Of a DNA stretch of 64,000 bases, positions 48,967 through 58,451 are shown piece by piece. Each line of letters starts with the position of its first letter. Position 1 is the first letter of the stretch. The notes beneath the pieces are model-generated. The model had not been told where the DNA came from and ran no database searches. It saw nothing but the letters and a program-made list of their open reading frames with translations. The translations under genes and the position numbers were made by a program. Origin of the DNA: Streptomyces rishiriensis (lineage in GTDB: Bacteria; Actinomycetota; Actinomycetes; Streptomycetales; Streptomycetaceae). Location: positions 62,001-126,000 of the forward strand of contig NZ_BEWA01000015.1 of assembly GCF_003112535.1 (NCBI RefSeq), written 5' to 3'.

Positions 48967-50838
48967 ATGCCGAATATCCGGGCTCGTCTGCTCGCTGTTC
49001 TGGTAGTCCTCTGCGGACTCTGCGGCTTCCTGACGGTGGCGGGCTCCACGGCCGCCACCGCCACCGCCGCCGCCACGATCCCCGACTCCCTTCCCTTCGA
49101 CGGCACGGCGCTCACCGTGTCGGGCGGCCGCTTCGTCGACGGCAACGGCCGCGAGGTCGTGCTGCGCGGCTACAACGTCTCCGGGGAGACCAAGCTCGCC
49201 GAGAACAGGGGCCTGCCCTTCGCCTCCGTCGCCGACGCCAGGAAGTCGGCGACGGCCCTGCGCGCCCTCGGCGGCGGCAACTCCGTTCGCTTCCTGCTCT
49301 CCTGGGCCTACGCGGAACCGGTGCGCGGCCAGGTCGACACCGCCTACCTGGCCGCCGCCACCGACCAGATGCGCACCTTCCTCGACGCCGGCATCCGGGT
49401 CTACCCCGACTTCCACCAGGACCTCTACTCCCGCTGGCTGTTCAACCCGGGCAGCTGGTACACCGGCGACGGAGCGCCCAAGTGGGCGGCGGAGCTGGGC
49501 GGTTACCCGAGCGAATCGTGCGGGATCTGCCTGCTCTGGGGACAGAACATCACCCAGAACAGCGCGGTCAAGGCCGCCCAGCACGACTTCTGGCACAACG
49601 ACCACGGCCTCCAGGACTCCTTCCTGGCCACCGCCCAGCAGACCATGACGTACGTCAAGGCGAACCTCACCGCCGAGGAGTTCGCCGGCGTCCTGGGCTT
49701 CGACCCCTACAACGAGCCCTACGCCGGCCCCTACGACTCCGGCCAGACCAGCCGTAGCTGGGAACGCGACCTGCTGTGGCCCTTCTACGTGAGGTTCCGG
49801 GCCCGGATGGACGCGGCCGGCTGGACCGACAAGCCCGCCCTCGTCGAGCCGAACCTCTTCTGGAACGGCAACGTCAGCAAGGAGGAGGGCGGCCTCCTCG
49901 ACGCGGGCACGCTCGGCTCCCGCTATGTCTTCAACACCCACTTCTACGACCAGAAGGCCATCTCCGGCATCCTGATGTGGGGCAACGCGGCGGACGGCCA
50001 GTACGTGACCGACCTCGGCACGGTCCGCGACCGCGCCGCCACCGCCGGGACGACCGCGATCGTCAGCGAGTTCGGCCACCCGCTGAACGGCAGCACCGCC
50101 GGCAAGGCGCCGACCGTCCTGAAGGCGATGTACCAGGGCCTCGACTCCCGTGTGAAGGGCGCCAACTGGTGGACCGCTCCGGCGGCTTCGGGTCCGGTCC
50201 TGTCCGGCTCGCAGTGGCAGTGGGACATCTACAACGGCCGTCACCACGAGCTGATGAACGACAACCCCGACAAGGTGCGCACGACCGGCGACGCCTGGAA
50301 CGACGAGGACCTCTCCGCCGTACGCATGGACGACGGCGGGACGGTGACACTGCGTCAGGACGCGCGGCTGCTGGACCGCGTCTACCCGAGCGCCACCTCC
50401 GGCACGACCGTCGCCTTCACCTACGAGGACCGCTCCCGCGACGGCTCCACCACGCTCACCTGGAATCCGGTCCCCGGCTCCCTGCCCGACACGAAGCAGC
50501 TCGTGGGCTCCGGCCAGTACGGGTTGCTGGTGTGGCGTTCCAACGGCGGCACGGCGCCCACCGAACTGCATCTGCCGGCCTCCTTCCCGACCGCCGCGAC
50601 CACGGTCGTCTCCGACCTCGGAACGGTCTACGCCCCGCCCGCGTACTCGGCGGCCACGAAGATCGGCGCGGCCGTCGAACCGGGCGGCACGGGCAGCCGT
50701 CGCCTGCTGCTCGGCGCCCAGGACTCGGGCGTCCTGCACTACGCCCTGGTGACCAACGGGGCCGTCGCGCCGTCCGCGGCCCTGCTGGCCGCCGCCCGTA
50801 CGGAACTGTCGGCGTGGGCGGCCCAGAAGGCGGGGTGA
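48967..50838 (+). CDS. Secreted GH5 endoglycosylceramidase-like enzyme
   Basis: A 623-residue secreted glycoside hydrolase. From the ATG at 48967 the signal peptide is MPNIRARLLAVLVVLCGLC..., cleaved near ATATA; a GTG at 48937 with AGAAGG ahead is an alternative start. The TIM barrel shows NVSGETKLAENRG, GGGNSVRFLLSWAYAEP, YPDFHQDLYSRW, LGFDPYNEPYAG (acid/base Glu250) and IVSEFGHPL (nucleophile Glu368), typical of endoglycoceramidases that release the sugar chain from glycosphingolipids. A beta-sandwich ends the protein. Inverted repeat GTCCGG-N6-CCGGAC (48939-48956) lies ahead of the ATG. Confidence 0.88.
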   Translation: MPNIRARLLAVLVVLCGLCGFLTVAGSTAATATAAATIPDSLPFDGTALTVSGGRFVDGNGREVVLRGYNVSGETKLAENRGLPFASVADARKSATALRALGGGNSVRFLLSWAYAEPVRGQVDTAYLAAATDQMRTFLDAGIRVYPDFHQDLYSRWLFNPGSWYTGDGAPKWAAELGGYPSESCGICLLWGQNITQNSAVKAAQHDFWHNDHGLQDSFLATAQQTMTYVKANLTAEEFAGVLGFDPYNEPYAGPYDSGQTSRSWERDLLWPFYVRFRARMDAAGWTDKPALVEPNLFWNGNVSKEEGGLLDAGTLGSRYVFNTHFYDQKAISGILMWGNAADGQYVTDLGTVRDRAATAGTTAIVSEFGHPLNGSTAGKAPTVLKAMYQGLDSRVKGANWWTAPAASGPVLSGSQWQWDIYNGRHHELMNDNPDKVRTTGDAWNDEDLSAVRMDDGGTVTLRQDARLLDRVYPSATSGTTVAFTYEDRSRDGSTTLTWNPVPGSLPDTKQLVGSGQYGLLVWRSNGGTAPTELHLPASFPTAATTVVSDLGTVYAPPAYSAATKIGAAVEPGGTGSRRLLLGAQDSGVLHYALVTNGAVAPSAALLAAARTELSAWAAQKAG

Positions 50839-50857
50839 GCACGCCGGACACGACGAA

Positions 50858-50889
50858 GGGGTGGGCCGCGGTCACCCGCCGCCCACCCC
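50858..50889. terminator. Hairpin between convergent GH5 and beta-propeller genes
   Basis: GGGGTGGGC (50858-50866) pairs perfectly with GCCCACCCC (50881-50889) across a 14-base loop, 19 bases from each stop codon. Confidence 0.6.
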
Positions 50890-50907
50890 CGCCGTGCCGG
50901 GGAGCCG

Positions 50908-52173
50908 TCAGCTGCCGGTTCCGGTCCAGTTCGCCGCCACATGGCCGAGCCGGACCCGCTGCGGATGGTCGCCCACCGGCACCGAGAGGACCTTCTGGCC
51001 GGTGGCGAAGTCGATCGCGGTGATCTGGTCGGCGCCGCTCTCGGAGATGACGCAGTCCCTGCCGTCGCCGCTGACCGTGGCCCAATAGGGCTTGGAGGCG
51101 CTGACCAGCGGGCCCTCCTGGAGCGTGCCGCGGTCGACGATCGTCGCGTAGTCGTCCATCGTGCCGGCCACGCACAGCTTGCTGCCGTCGGGGCTCATCG
51201 AGAGGCCGTGATGACGCGAGTCGTTGACGAAGGTCGTGCGGTCGTCGCTGGTCGCCGGGTTCTTCGGCAGGGTCTTCGTCCGGGTGATCCGGTCCGAGGC
51301 GAGGTCGTACTCGAAGAAGCCGTTGAAGAACGAGACCTGGAAGTACAGCTTGGACTCGTCCGGCGAGAACACCGCGGGGCGCACGGCGTCGGAGTAGTCC
51401 TTGAGCCCGATCGCGTCCAGCCGCTGCCGCATGTCGATGACCTTGACCTGCTGGTACGTGGTCGCGTCGACGACGGTGATGCGGCGGTCGCCCTTGGTGA
51501 AGTCCTGCCACGGCGCGTCGAGCGAGGTGTTCACGTCGCCGATCGCCATGTTGTAGATGTACTTGCCGTCCTTGGTGAAGATGTTCTCGTGCGGCTTGTC
51601 GCCGGTCTTGAACGAGCCGAGCTGCTTGCCGGTGACGATGTCCAGGACGTGCACGGTGTTGGAGATCGACGCGGAGACCGCGACCCGCTTGCCGTCCGGC
51701 GAGACGGCCATGTGATCGGAGCGGTAACCGGACACGGGGAAGCGCCAGTTGATGTTCCCGGTGGCCAGGTCGATGGAGACGACGTCGGCGAAGCTCGGCC
51801 GGGAGACGACCACCGACGCTCCGTCCGGGGTGGTGTACATGTCGTCGACGAACTGGTCGTGGCCCTCGCCGACGCCGTTGCGGATGGCCTGGAAGTAGAT
51901 CCACTTGATCGGGTCGGCGTTGATCTCCGCCATCCGGGCGGCCTTGTCGGGGATCACGTTGATCCGGCCGACCTTGGCGAAGTCACCGCTGGACTTGACG
52001 ACGTCCGCGGTGCCCTCCCAGTTGTTGCCGACGAAGAGCACCTCGCGCAGGGCGGCGGCGGTCGAGGCGGCGGAAGCGGCGGAAGCGGTGGTGGCGGCGG
52101 TCGCCGGGGCGGCGACGGTCAGGACGAGGGCGGCGGCTACGGAGCAAAGGTGCCTGGATCTGAAGGCAGGCAT
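50908..52173 (-). CDS. Secreted YncE-like beta-propeller protein
   Basis: A 421-residue secreted protein. The signal peptide is MPAFRSRHLCSVAAALVLTVAAPATAATT. The rest is a seven-bladed propeller of NHL/YVTN type, with repeated units such as VVSIDLATGNINWRFPVSG, MAVSPDGKRVAVSAS, VHVLDIVTGKQLGSF, AVFSPDESKLYFQVS, SMSPDGSKLCVAG and ITAIDFATGQKVLSVPVG. Propellers of this sort bind ligands or proteins; no catalytic site was recognised. The ATG follows AGAGGAGAG. Divergent from the TetR gene, sharing an operator region. Confidence 0.87.
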   Translation of the reverse strand: MPAFRSRHLCSVAAALVLTVAAPATAATTASAASAASTAAALREVLFVGNNWEGTADVVKSSGDFAKVGRINVIPDKAARMAEINADPIKWIYFQAIRNGVGEGHDQFVDDMYTTPDGASVVVSRPSFADVVSIDLATGNINWRFPVSGYRSDHMAVSPDGKRVAVSASISNTVHVLDIVTGKQLGSFKTGDKPHENIFTKDGKYIYNMAIGDVNTSLDAPWQDFTKGDRRITVVDATTYQQVKVIDMRQRLDAIGLKDYSDAVRPAVFSPDESKLYFQVSFFNGFFEYDLASDRITRTKTLPKNPATSDDRTTFVNDSRHHGLSMSPDGSKLCVAGTMDDYATIVDRGTLQEGPLVSASKPYWATVSGDGRDCVISESGADQITAIDFATGQKVLSVPVGDHPQRVRLGHVAANWTGTGS

Positions 52174-52231
52174 GCTGCTCTCTCCTCTGGGTGGCTGAAG
52201 GCGTGGGGGCAGGGCGGAGGGCCGCCCGAAT

Positions 52232-52273
52232 CTGAACACCGATGCGTTCAGAGTTGACTTACTGGAAAGTAAG
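52232..52273. promoter_or_regulatory. Paired inverted repeats between beta-propeller and TetR genes
   Basis: CTGAAC-N8-GTTCAG (52232-52251) and CTTACT-GGAA-AGTAAG (52258-52273) lie side by side in the 179-base divergent promoter region. TTGACT (52254-52259) overlaps the second. They fit operators of the adjacent TetR regulator controlling both genes; not proven. Confidence 0.55.
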
Positions 52274-52352
52274 GAAGGGGTGCCCTTCGCCACAAGACTC
52301 CGTGCACGACAAAATTGGCGGCGGGGGAGTACGCAGCGACGAGGGAGGGCCA

Positions 52353-53054
52353 GTGACGGGCAGGCTCAGAGCGCCGACCGGCCGTTACGGCGGCAAGTCC
52401 GCCGAGCAGCGGCAGGCCGAACGCCGGGAAAGATTCCTGGAGGCGGCGCTGCGGCTGTTCGGCGGCGGGCCCGGCTACCGCGGCACCACGGTCGCGTCGC
52501 TCAGCGAGGCGGCGGGCCTGTCGACGCGCCAGTTCTACGAGGAGTTCCGCACCCTCGAGGACGTCCTGGCAGCGCTGCATCTGCAGGTCAACGACTGGGC
52601 CGAGGAAGCGGTCCTGGCCGCCTTCGCCGACGCGCAGGGCCTGCCGCTCGCCGAGCGCGTCACCGCGATCTTCCGCGCCTACGCGGCCGACGTCACCACC
52701 GACCCCCACCGGATCCGGATCACCTTCGTCGAGATCGTCGGCGTGAGCCCCCGCCTGGAGGAACAGCGCCTGGCCCGGCGCGCCCGCTGGGTCGACCTGA
52801 TCCGCGCCGAGGCGACGGCCGCGGCCGAGCGCGGCGAGGCGGCCCCCCGCGACTACCGTCTCGCGGCCGCCGCCTTCATCGGCAGCGTCAACGGGCTCCT
52901 GCACGACTGGAGCGCGGGCTGGGTGGACGCGACGCTGGACGAGGTGGTCGACGAACTGGTGCGCCAGCTGCTGGGGACGCTGCGACCGCCGGGGTGGGCC
53001 CCCGCTCCCGCCCGGAGTCTTCCTCCCGAGAGTCCCGAAGCGAAGAACCCCTAG
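52353..53054 (+). CDS. TetR/AcrR family transcriptional regulator
   Basis: A 233-residue repressor. The N-terminal HTH domain (about 15-70) has AERRERFLEAALRLFG, GTTVASLSEAAGLSTRQFYEEFRTLEDVL, the typical TetR helices; the remaining helices form the ligand pocket. The GTG follows GAGGGAGGG. It is divergent from the beta-propeller gene and upstream of the alpha-galactosidase. It may control both, plus the convergent endoglycosylceramidase; inference. Confidence 0.9.
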   Translation: MTGRLRAPTGRYGGKSAEQRQAERRERFLEAALRLFGGGPGYRGTTVASLSEAAGLSTRQFYEEFRTLEDVLAALHLQVNDWAEEAVLAAFADAQGLPLAERVTAIFRAYAADVTTDPHRIRITFVEIVGVSPRLEEQRLARRARWVDLIRAEATAAAERGEAAPRDYRLAAAAFIGSVNGLLHDWSAGWVDATLDEVVDELVRQLLGTLRPPGWAPAPARSLPPESPEAKNP

Positions 53055-53180
53055 CTAGGCCGAGCGCGACCCGGCGGTCGGCGGCCCGGAAGGCCCGCGA
53101 AGTCCGCTGCGGAGCGAACGACCCTGCGAAAGAAGCCACTTGGCCTTCGGCCGTCGGCCGTGCCACTTCTGTCGCAGCCG

Positions 53181-53209
53181 TTGACTTTGCTCTCCGGCGG
53201 CCCTATTTT
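53181..53209 (+). promoter_or_regulatory. HrdB-type promoter of the alpha-galactosidase gene
   Basis: TTGACT (53181-53186), a 17-base spacer and TATTTT (53204-53209) form a near-consensus sigma-70 promoter about 70 bases ahead of the ATG. Between it and the gene is TTCGA-TATG-TCGAA (53243-53256), a possible repressor site. Confidence 0.7.
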
Positions 53210-53279
53210 CGGCGCGCACCACGTTCGGTTAGTCGATCCCCGTTCGATATGTCGAAAGTTCGGATTCCGGAGCCGCCGC

Positions 53280-55238
53280 ATGTTTCCCCCACCCCGCTCC
53301 CGCTTCCCGCACCGTGGCAGATCCGCCGCCGCGCGGGTGCTCGCCCTGCTGCTGACGGCGACCGCCGCCCTGCTCTTCGTCCAGCCGGGCACGGCCGAGG
53401 CCTCGACCCCGCGCCAGATCGCCGTTCCGGCCGCCCCGATGGGCTGGGCCTCCTGGAACAGCTTCGCCGCGAAGATCGACTACAACGTCATCAAGCGGCA
53501 GGTCGACGCGTTCGTCGCCTCCGGTCTGCCGGCGGCCGGATACCAGTACGTCAACATCGACGAGGGCTGGTGGCAGGGCACCCGCGACGGCGCGGGGAAC
53601 ATCACCGTCGACCAGTCCGAGTGGCCCGGCGGCATGAAGGCCATCGCCGACTACATCCACGGCAAGGGCCTGAAAGCCGGCATCTACACCGACGCCGGCA
53701 AGGACGGCTGCGGCTACTACTACCCGACCGGCCGTCCCGCCGCTCCGGGCAGCGGCAGCGAGGGCCACTACGACCAGGACATGCTGCAGTTCTCGCAGTG
53801 GGGCTTCGACTTCGTGAAGGTCGACTGGTGCGGCGGCGACGCCGAGAAACTCGACGCGGCGACGACGTACCGGGCCATCAGCGGCGCGATCGCGAAGGCC
53901 ACGGCCGCCACCGGCCGCCCGATGACCCTGTCGTTGTGCAACTGGGGCCGGCAGAACCCGTGGAACTGGGCGCCGGGGCAGGGGGCGATGTGGCGGACCA
54001 ACGACGACATCATCCTGTTCGGCAACAAGCCGTCCATGACCAATCTGCTGACCAACTACGACCGCAACGTGCATCCCACGGCCCAGCACACCGGTTACTA
54101 CAACGACCCGGACATGCTGATGGTCGGCATGGACGGCTTCACCGCCGCCCAGAACCGCACCCACATGAACCTGTGGGCCGTCTCCGGCGCCCCGCTCCTC
54201 GCCGGCAACGACCTCACCACGATGACGACGCAGACGGCGGACATCCTGAAGAACCCCGAGGTCGTCGCCGTCGACCAGGACGCCCGCGGTCTGCAGGGAG
54301 TCAAGGTCGCCGAGGACGGCAGCGGGCTCCAGGTGTACGGAAAGGTCCTCGCCGGCTCCGGCAGGCGGGCCGTGGTGCTGCTCAACCGCACCTCCGCCGC
54401 CGCGAACATCACGGCCCGCTGGGCCGACCTGGGGCTGACCGACGCCTCCGCCACCGTCCGCGACCTGTGGACCCGCGCCGACGTCGGCTCGTACGCCACC
54501 GGCTACACGGCGAACGTCCCGGCGGGAGGTTCGGTCCTGCTCACCGTCACCGGCGGCACGGAGGCGTCGGGCAGCACCTACGCCGGCACGTCGGGCTTCT
54601 CCGGCGTGGTCGCCGGCAGCACCGGCCTCAAGGTCGTCGACGTCGCCTACACCAACACCGCCTCCACCCCCCGCACCGCGACCCTGAAGGTCAACGGCCA
54701 GACCGCGACGACGGTCTCCTTCCCGCCGACGGGCTCCGCCCAGGGCACGGTCTCCGTGCAGGTCGCCCTGTCCAAGGGCGCCGCCAACACGCTCGCGTTC
54801 ACCGGCGCCCCCACCCTCGCGGACATCACCGTCAGGCCCCTGCCCGGCACGAACGGCAGCCTCGTCGTGGGCAAGCAGTCCGGCCGCTGCCTGGACATGT
54901 TCGACTCCACCATCGCCAACGGCACGCAGGCCGAGATCTGGGACTGCAACGGCGGTTCCAACCAGGCCTGGACGTACACCTCCCGCAAGGAACTCGTGGT
55001 GTACGGCAACAAGTGCCTCGACGCCTACGACCACGGCACCGCCAACGGCACCAAGGTCGTCGTCTGGGACTGCACCGGGCAGAGCAACCAGCAGTGGAAC
55101 GTCAACGGCGACGGCACGATCACCAACGTCAACGCCGGTCTGTGCCTGGACGCGAACGGGGCGGGCACGGCCAACCGCACACCGATCGTGCTGTGGTCGT
55201 GCTCCGGCGCCGACAACCAGAAGTGGAGCCTGAACTGA
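53280..55238 (+). CDS. Secreted GH27 alpha-galactosidase with C-terminal ricin lectin domain
   Basis: A 652-residue enzyme. A twin-arginine-free signal region is followed by RVLALLLTATAALLFVQPGTAEAS. The GH27 barrel (about 50-335) has PMGWASWNSF, YVNIDEGWW, FVKVDWCGG with nucleophile Asp182 and YYNDPDMLMVG with acid/base Asp278. A beta domain follows (about 340-420), then a carbohydrate-binding-like domain (about 425-525), and a ricin B-type beta-trefoil (527-652; SGRCLDMFD, NKCLDAYD, AGLCLDANG). It releases terminal alpha-galactose from oligosaccharides or glycolipids. A strong promoter lies ahead. Confidence 0.94.
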   Translation: MFPPPRSRFPHRGRSAAARVLALLLTATAALLFVQPGTAEASTPRQIAVPAAPMGWASWNSFAAKIDYNVIKRQVDAFVASGLPAAGYQYVNIDEGWWQGTRDGAGNITVDQSEWPGGMKAIADYIHGKGLKAGIYTDAGKDGCGYYYPTGRPAAPGSGSEGHYDQDMLQFSQWGFDFVKVDWCGGDAEKLDAATTYRAISGAIAKATAATGRPMTLSLCNWGRQNPWNWAPGQGAMWRTNDDIILFGNKPSMTNLLTNYDRNVHPTAQHTGYYNDPDMLMVGMDGFTAAQNRTHMNLWAVSGAPLLAGNDLTTMTTQTADILKNPEVVAVDQDARGLQGVKVAEDGSGLQVYGKVLAGSGRRAVVLLNRTSAAANITARWADLGLTDASATVRDLWTRADVGSYATGYTANVPAGGSVLLTVTGGTEASGSTYAGTSGFSGVVAGSTGLKVVDVAYTNTASTPRTATLKVNGQTATTVSFPPTGSAQGTVSVQVALSKGAANTLAFTGAPTLADITVRPLPGTNGSLVVGKQSGRCLDMFDSTIANGTQAEIWDCNGGSNQAWTYTSRKELVVYGNKCLDAYDHGTANGTKVVVWDCTGQSNQQWNVNGDGTITNVNAGLCLDANGAGTANRTPIVLWSCSGADNQKWSLN

Positions 55239-55555
55239 CCTGACGCGCAGGCCCGCTCACCGCGTCAGGCCCCCGCCGCCCCGGCTGACCTCATGTCCCG
55301 GGGGGCGGGGCGCGGCTCAGCGGTGGCGGCCGCGTCGCGATCGCACGGCGCGTGGAGACGGCAGGGCCGGGACGGGCGGGCGGCGGCGCGCTGCCCGCAG
55401 CGCGGTCCACAGCAGGGCGAGAAAGGCGCGCCGTCCTGCCGCCGACGCGGGCGCGGGCAGCCGCGAGCGGATCGTTCGCGACCTTCCCAGCCGTGCCGTC
55501 GCCGAGAAGGTCCAGGTCAACCGGGAGGTGACCTGGACCCTGGCGGCTTTCCTCC
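55239..55555. other. Intergenic region between convergent alpha-galactosidase and SnoaL-like genes
   Basis: 317 bases, G+C-rich, with an imperfect CCGCCCCGG...CCGGGGGGCGG hairpin near 55277-55311 that may end the galactosidase transcript. No gene could be supported. Confidence 0.4.
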
Positions 55556-55921
55556 CTACTCGTCCCATGCCTGGATCATCGTCTGCTCGACGATCTTGCC
55601 GTCCCGCAGCGTGATCATCGACTCGGACAGAACGCGCACGCCGTCCGCGTACCGGCAGGACTCGCTGTAGGCGGCGCGGTCGCCCTGGACGATGCACTCC
55701 TCCAGCTTGTGGGTCATGTCCCTGCTGTAGACGTCGTCCAGCATCCGGGCGATCTCCTCCCTGCCGTGCAGCGTCTTCGGGTGGCTGGGTTGCGCCTGGT
55801 GGTCGACGACGCGCAGTTCCGCGTCGTCGGCGTAGAGCGACAGCAATGTCGTCGGGGTCCGTCCTTCGATGCCCCTGCGCAGGGTCTCGGTGTCGAAGGC
55901 GGAGCCTGCCGCGGTGCCCAT
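55556..55921 (-). CDS. Nuclear transport factor 2 / SnoaL-like family protein
   Basis: A 121-residue alpha+beta cone protein: N-terminal helix (TETLRRGIEGRTPTTLLSLYADDAELRVVD), ARMLDDVYSRDMTHKLEE, then strands (RAAYSESCRYADGVRVLSESMITLRDGKIVEQTMIQAW). SnoaL-like proteins are small cyclases, isomerases or binding proteins; the function is open. The ATG follows GAGGAGGTCACC. Confidence 0.85.
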   Translation of the reverse strand: MGTAAGSAFDTETLRRGIEGRTPTTLLSLYADDAELRVVDHQAQPSHPKTLHGREEIARMLDDVYSRDMTHKLEECIVQGDRAAYSESCRYADGVRVLSESMITLRDGKIVEQTMIQAWDE

Positions 55922-56094
55922 GGTGACCTCCTCCGAGGGCCGTGGCCAGGGTGGAAGAGCGGGCCGCGTGACCCTCACCTTCGAGGCTCCTCCCGCCCGC
56001 CGGGCTCGGCAAGCGGGGCCGGGTTCCTCCGCCTGTCGGGTGAGCGCGGGCGCCCGCCCGTGTCCCCGAAGGCGTCCGGGGCGTTGCTGAGGGC

Positions 56095-56382
56095 ATGATC
56101 TCCACTCGACGCATCGCCGCAATCGCCGCTCTCGCCGCCGGAGTCGCGGGCCTCGCGGCGCCCATGGCGAGCGCGGCCGACGCCCCGGCCGCCGGACAGC
56201 TCAACCCGATGACCACGCTGGACACCCTGGTCGGGAGCCAGATCCCGGCCGAGCACCGGGCCGAACTCCCGCCGGTCTCCCGGCAGCTGGGCGAGCTCAA
56301 CAAGGTGACCCAGCTCCAGCAGCTGAACGAACTGCACCAGGTGACCGACCTCGTCGCCCCGGTCACCGGGCTGCTGACCTGA
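56095..56382 (+). CDS. Small secreted protein
   Basis: A 95-residue protein with a clear signal peptide (MISTRRIAAIAALAAGVAGLAAPMASA, cut after ASA) and a 67-residue mature part. The mature part is hydrophilic and helical, with Gln/Leu heptad-like spacing (GELNKVTQLQQLNELHQVTDL) and ends VAPVTGLLT. No family recognised; many Streptomyces species have similar short exported proteins. Confidence 0.7.
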   Translation: MISTRRIAAIAALAAGVAGLAAPMASAADAPAAGQLNPMTTLDTLVGSQIPAEHRAELPPVSRQLGELNKVTQLQQLNELHQVTDLVAPVTGLLT

Positions 56383-56522
56383 GCGTCGCACCTCCCCCGG
56401 CGGGGGCCGTCCGGACGACCGGGCGGCCCCCGCACCCGTTCCCGGCGTGCCTGTCCGCCTCCCCGGCGAGGCCCCGGGCCGTCCGTCCCGGTCGCGCCCT
56501 CGTCCGCATCCGCCCGGCGGGC

Positions 56523-58277
56523 TCAGTCGACCGTCGCGAGGAACTGGGTCGCCGCGAGCTCCGCGTAGAGCGGGTCGCCCGCCACGAGTTCGCGGTGCGT
56601 GCCCACCGCCCGGACCCGGCCCGCGTCCATGACGACGATGCGGTCGGCCATCGTGACCGTCGACAACCGGTGGGCGACCACCAGGACGGTCGTCGTGCGG
56701 GCGACGTCGGCGACGGTGTCGCGCAGCGCCGCCTCGTTCACCGCGTCCAGCTGGGAGGTCGCCTCGTCCAGCAGCAGCAGCCGGGGGCGGCGCAGCAGCG
56801 CGCGGGCGATGGCCACCCGCTGCCGCTCACCGCCGGAGAGCTTGGTGCCCCGGTGACCGACCAGCGTCTCCAGCCCCTGGGGAAGCCGTGCGACCAGGTC
56901 GTCGAGCCGGGTCGTCTTCAGCACGCCCCGCACGGCGTCGTCGTCCGCCTCGGCGTTTCCCAGCAACAGGTTGTCGCGGAGCGAGCCCGACAGGACGGGC
57001 GCGTCCTGCTCCACGTAGCCGATGGAGGAGCGCAGGTGCGACAGGTCCCAGTCGGCGAGGTCGCGGCCGTCGAGGGAGATCGTGCCGGACTCGGGGTCGT
57101 AGAACCGTTCGATGAGCGAGAACACCGTGGTCTTCCCCGCGCCCGACGGTCCGACGAACGCGGTCATGCCCCGGGCCGGCACGGCGAACGTCACGCCGTG
57201 GTGGACGGGGGGCAGGTCGTCGGCGTACCGGAAACGGACGTCGGAGAAGGCGAGCGAGGCCGGTCCGTCGGCGGGTGCGGGAAGCGTCGCGGGCCGGGAC
57301 ACCGGTTCGGCGGGCAGCCGCAGCGCCTCCGCGATGCGGCTCAGGGCCGCGGAGCCCGTCTGGTACTGGGTGACGGCCCCCACGAGCTGCTGGATGGGCG
57401 ACATCAGGTAGAAGACGTACAGCAGGAACGCCACCAGCGTGCCGATCCGGATGGCGCCGGTCGCCACCCGCGCGCCGCCGACCGCGAGGACGGTGATGAA
57501 CGCCGTCTGCATCGCCAGTCCGGCCGTGTTCCCGGCCGCCGCCGACCACTTGGCGGCCCGCACGCTCTGCCGCCAGGACTCCTCGGCGGCCGAGTGCAGC
57601 GTCGCCTCCTCACGGTCCTCGGCGCCCGAGGCCTTCACCGTGCGCAACGCGCCCAGCACCCGCTCCAGCGAGGCCCCCATCACCCCCACGGCGTCCTGCG
57701 CGCGCCGGCTCGCCCGGTTGATGCGCGGCACGATCACCCCGAGGACCGTCCCCGCGCACAGGATCACGGCCAGCGTGACCCCGAGCAGCACCGGATCGAC
57801 CAGGCCCATCATCACGACCGTGGCGACCAGTGTCAGCCCGCCGGTGCCGAGGCCCACCAGGGAGTCCGTCGTGACCTCGCGCAGCAGAGTGGTGTCGGAG
57901 GTGATGCGGGCCATCAGATCACCGGGCTCGCTGCGGTCCACCGCCGTGATCCGCAGCCGCAGCAGATACGACGACAACGCCCGCCGAGCGCCGAGCACCA
58001 CCGACTCGGCCGTCCGCCGCAGCACGTACGAACCCAGCGCGCCCACCGCCGAGTTGGCGACGACCAGCGCCGTCAGGGCGAGCAACGCGCCGGTGGTCGA
58101 CCGGTCGTGGCCCAGGTCGTCGATCAACTTCCTTGCCACGAGCGGCAGCAGCAGCCCGGTGGCGCCGGTCACCAGCGAGAGGACCGCCCCCGTGAGCAGG
58201 GCCCAGCGGTGCGGCCGCACATAGTCGAGCAGCAGCCGCCACGGGGGCCGGTCGCCGGCGGTCGGGGCGATGGTCAC
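56523..58277 (-). CDS. ABC exporter, fused permease/ATP-binding protein (MDR type)
   Basis: A 584-residue half-transporter. Six membrane helices (about 25-300; DYVRPHRWALLTGAVLSL, RSEPGDLMARITSDTTLL) and an ATPase: Walker A VGPSGAGKTT, signature LSGGERQR, Walker B LLLLDEATS, H-loop VAHRLST. It would form a homodimer exporting drugs, lipids or peptides. The GTG at 58277 follows CGAGGAGCC. Divergent from the mycothiol-dependent dehydrogenase gene. Confidence 0.92.
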   Translation of the reverse strand: MTIAPTAGDRPPWRLLLDYVRPHRWALLTGAVLSLVTGATGLLLPLVARKLIDDLGHDRSTTGALLALTALVVANSAVGALGSYVLRRTAESVVLGARRALSSYLLRLRITAVDRSEPGDLMARITSDTTLLREVTTDSLVGLGTGGLTLVATVVMMGLVDPVLLGVTLAVILCAGTVLGVIVPRINRASRRAQDAVGVMGASLERVLGALRTVKASGAEDREEATLHSAAEESWRQSVRAAKWSAAAGNTAGLAMQTAFITVLAVGGARVATGAIRIGTLVAFLLYVFYLMSPIQQLVGAVTQYQTGSAALSRIAEALRLPAEPVSRPATLPAPADGPASLAFSDVRFRYADDLPPVHHGVTFAVPARGMTAFVGPSGAGKTTVFSLIERFYDPESGTISLDGRDLADWDLSHLRSSIGYVEQDAPVLSGSLRDNLLLGNAEADDDAVRGVLKTTRLDDLVARLPQGLETLVGHRGTKLSGGERQRVAIARALLRRPRLLLLDEATSQLDAVNEAALRDTVADVARTTTVLVVAHRLSTVTMADRIVVMDAGRVRAVGTHRELVAGDPLYAELAATQFLATVD

Positions 58278-58451
58278 GGGGCTCCTCGGGAGGCTCGGCG
58301 GAAGCCCCCAGGCTACGTCGGCGGCTGCCGTGCGCGGCCCCGGGGCCACGGGTTCGAAGCGTCGGCGGGCCCCGTCGCCCGCGCCCTTACCGATCAGTCA
58401 CGCGTAGGGTCGGCATCGGGACGGACGACCGACTAGGAAAGAGGCTGGAAC

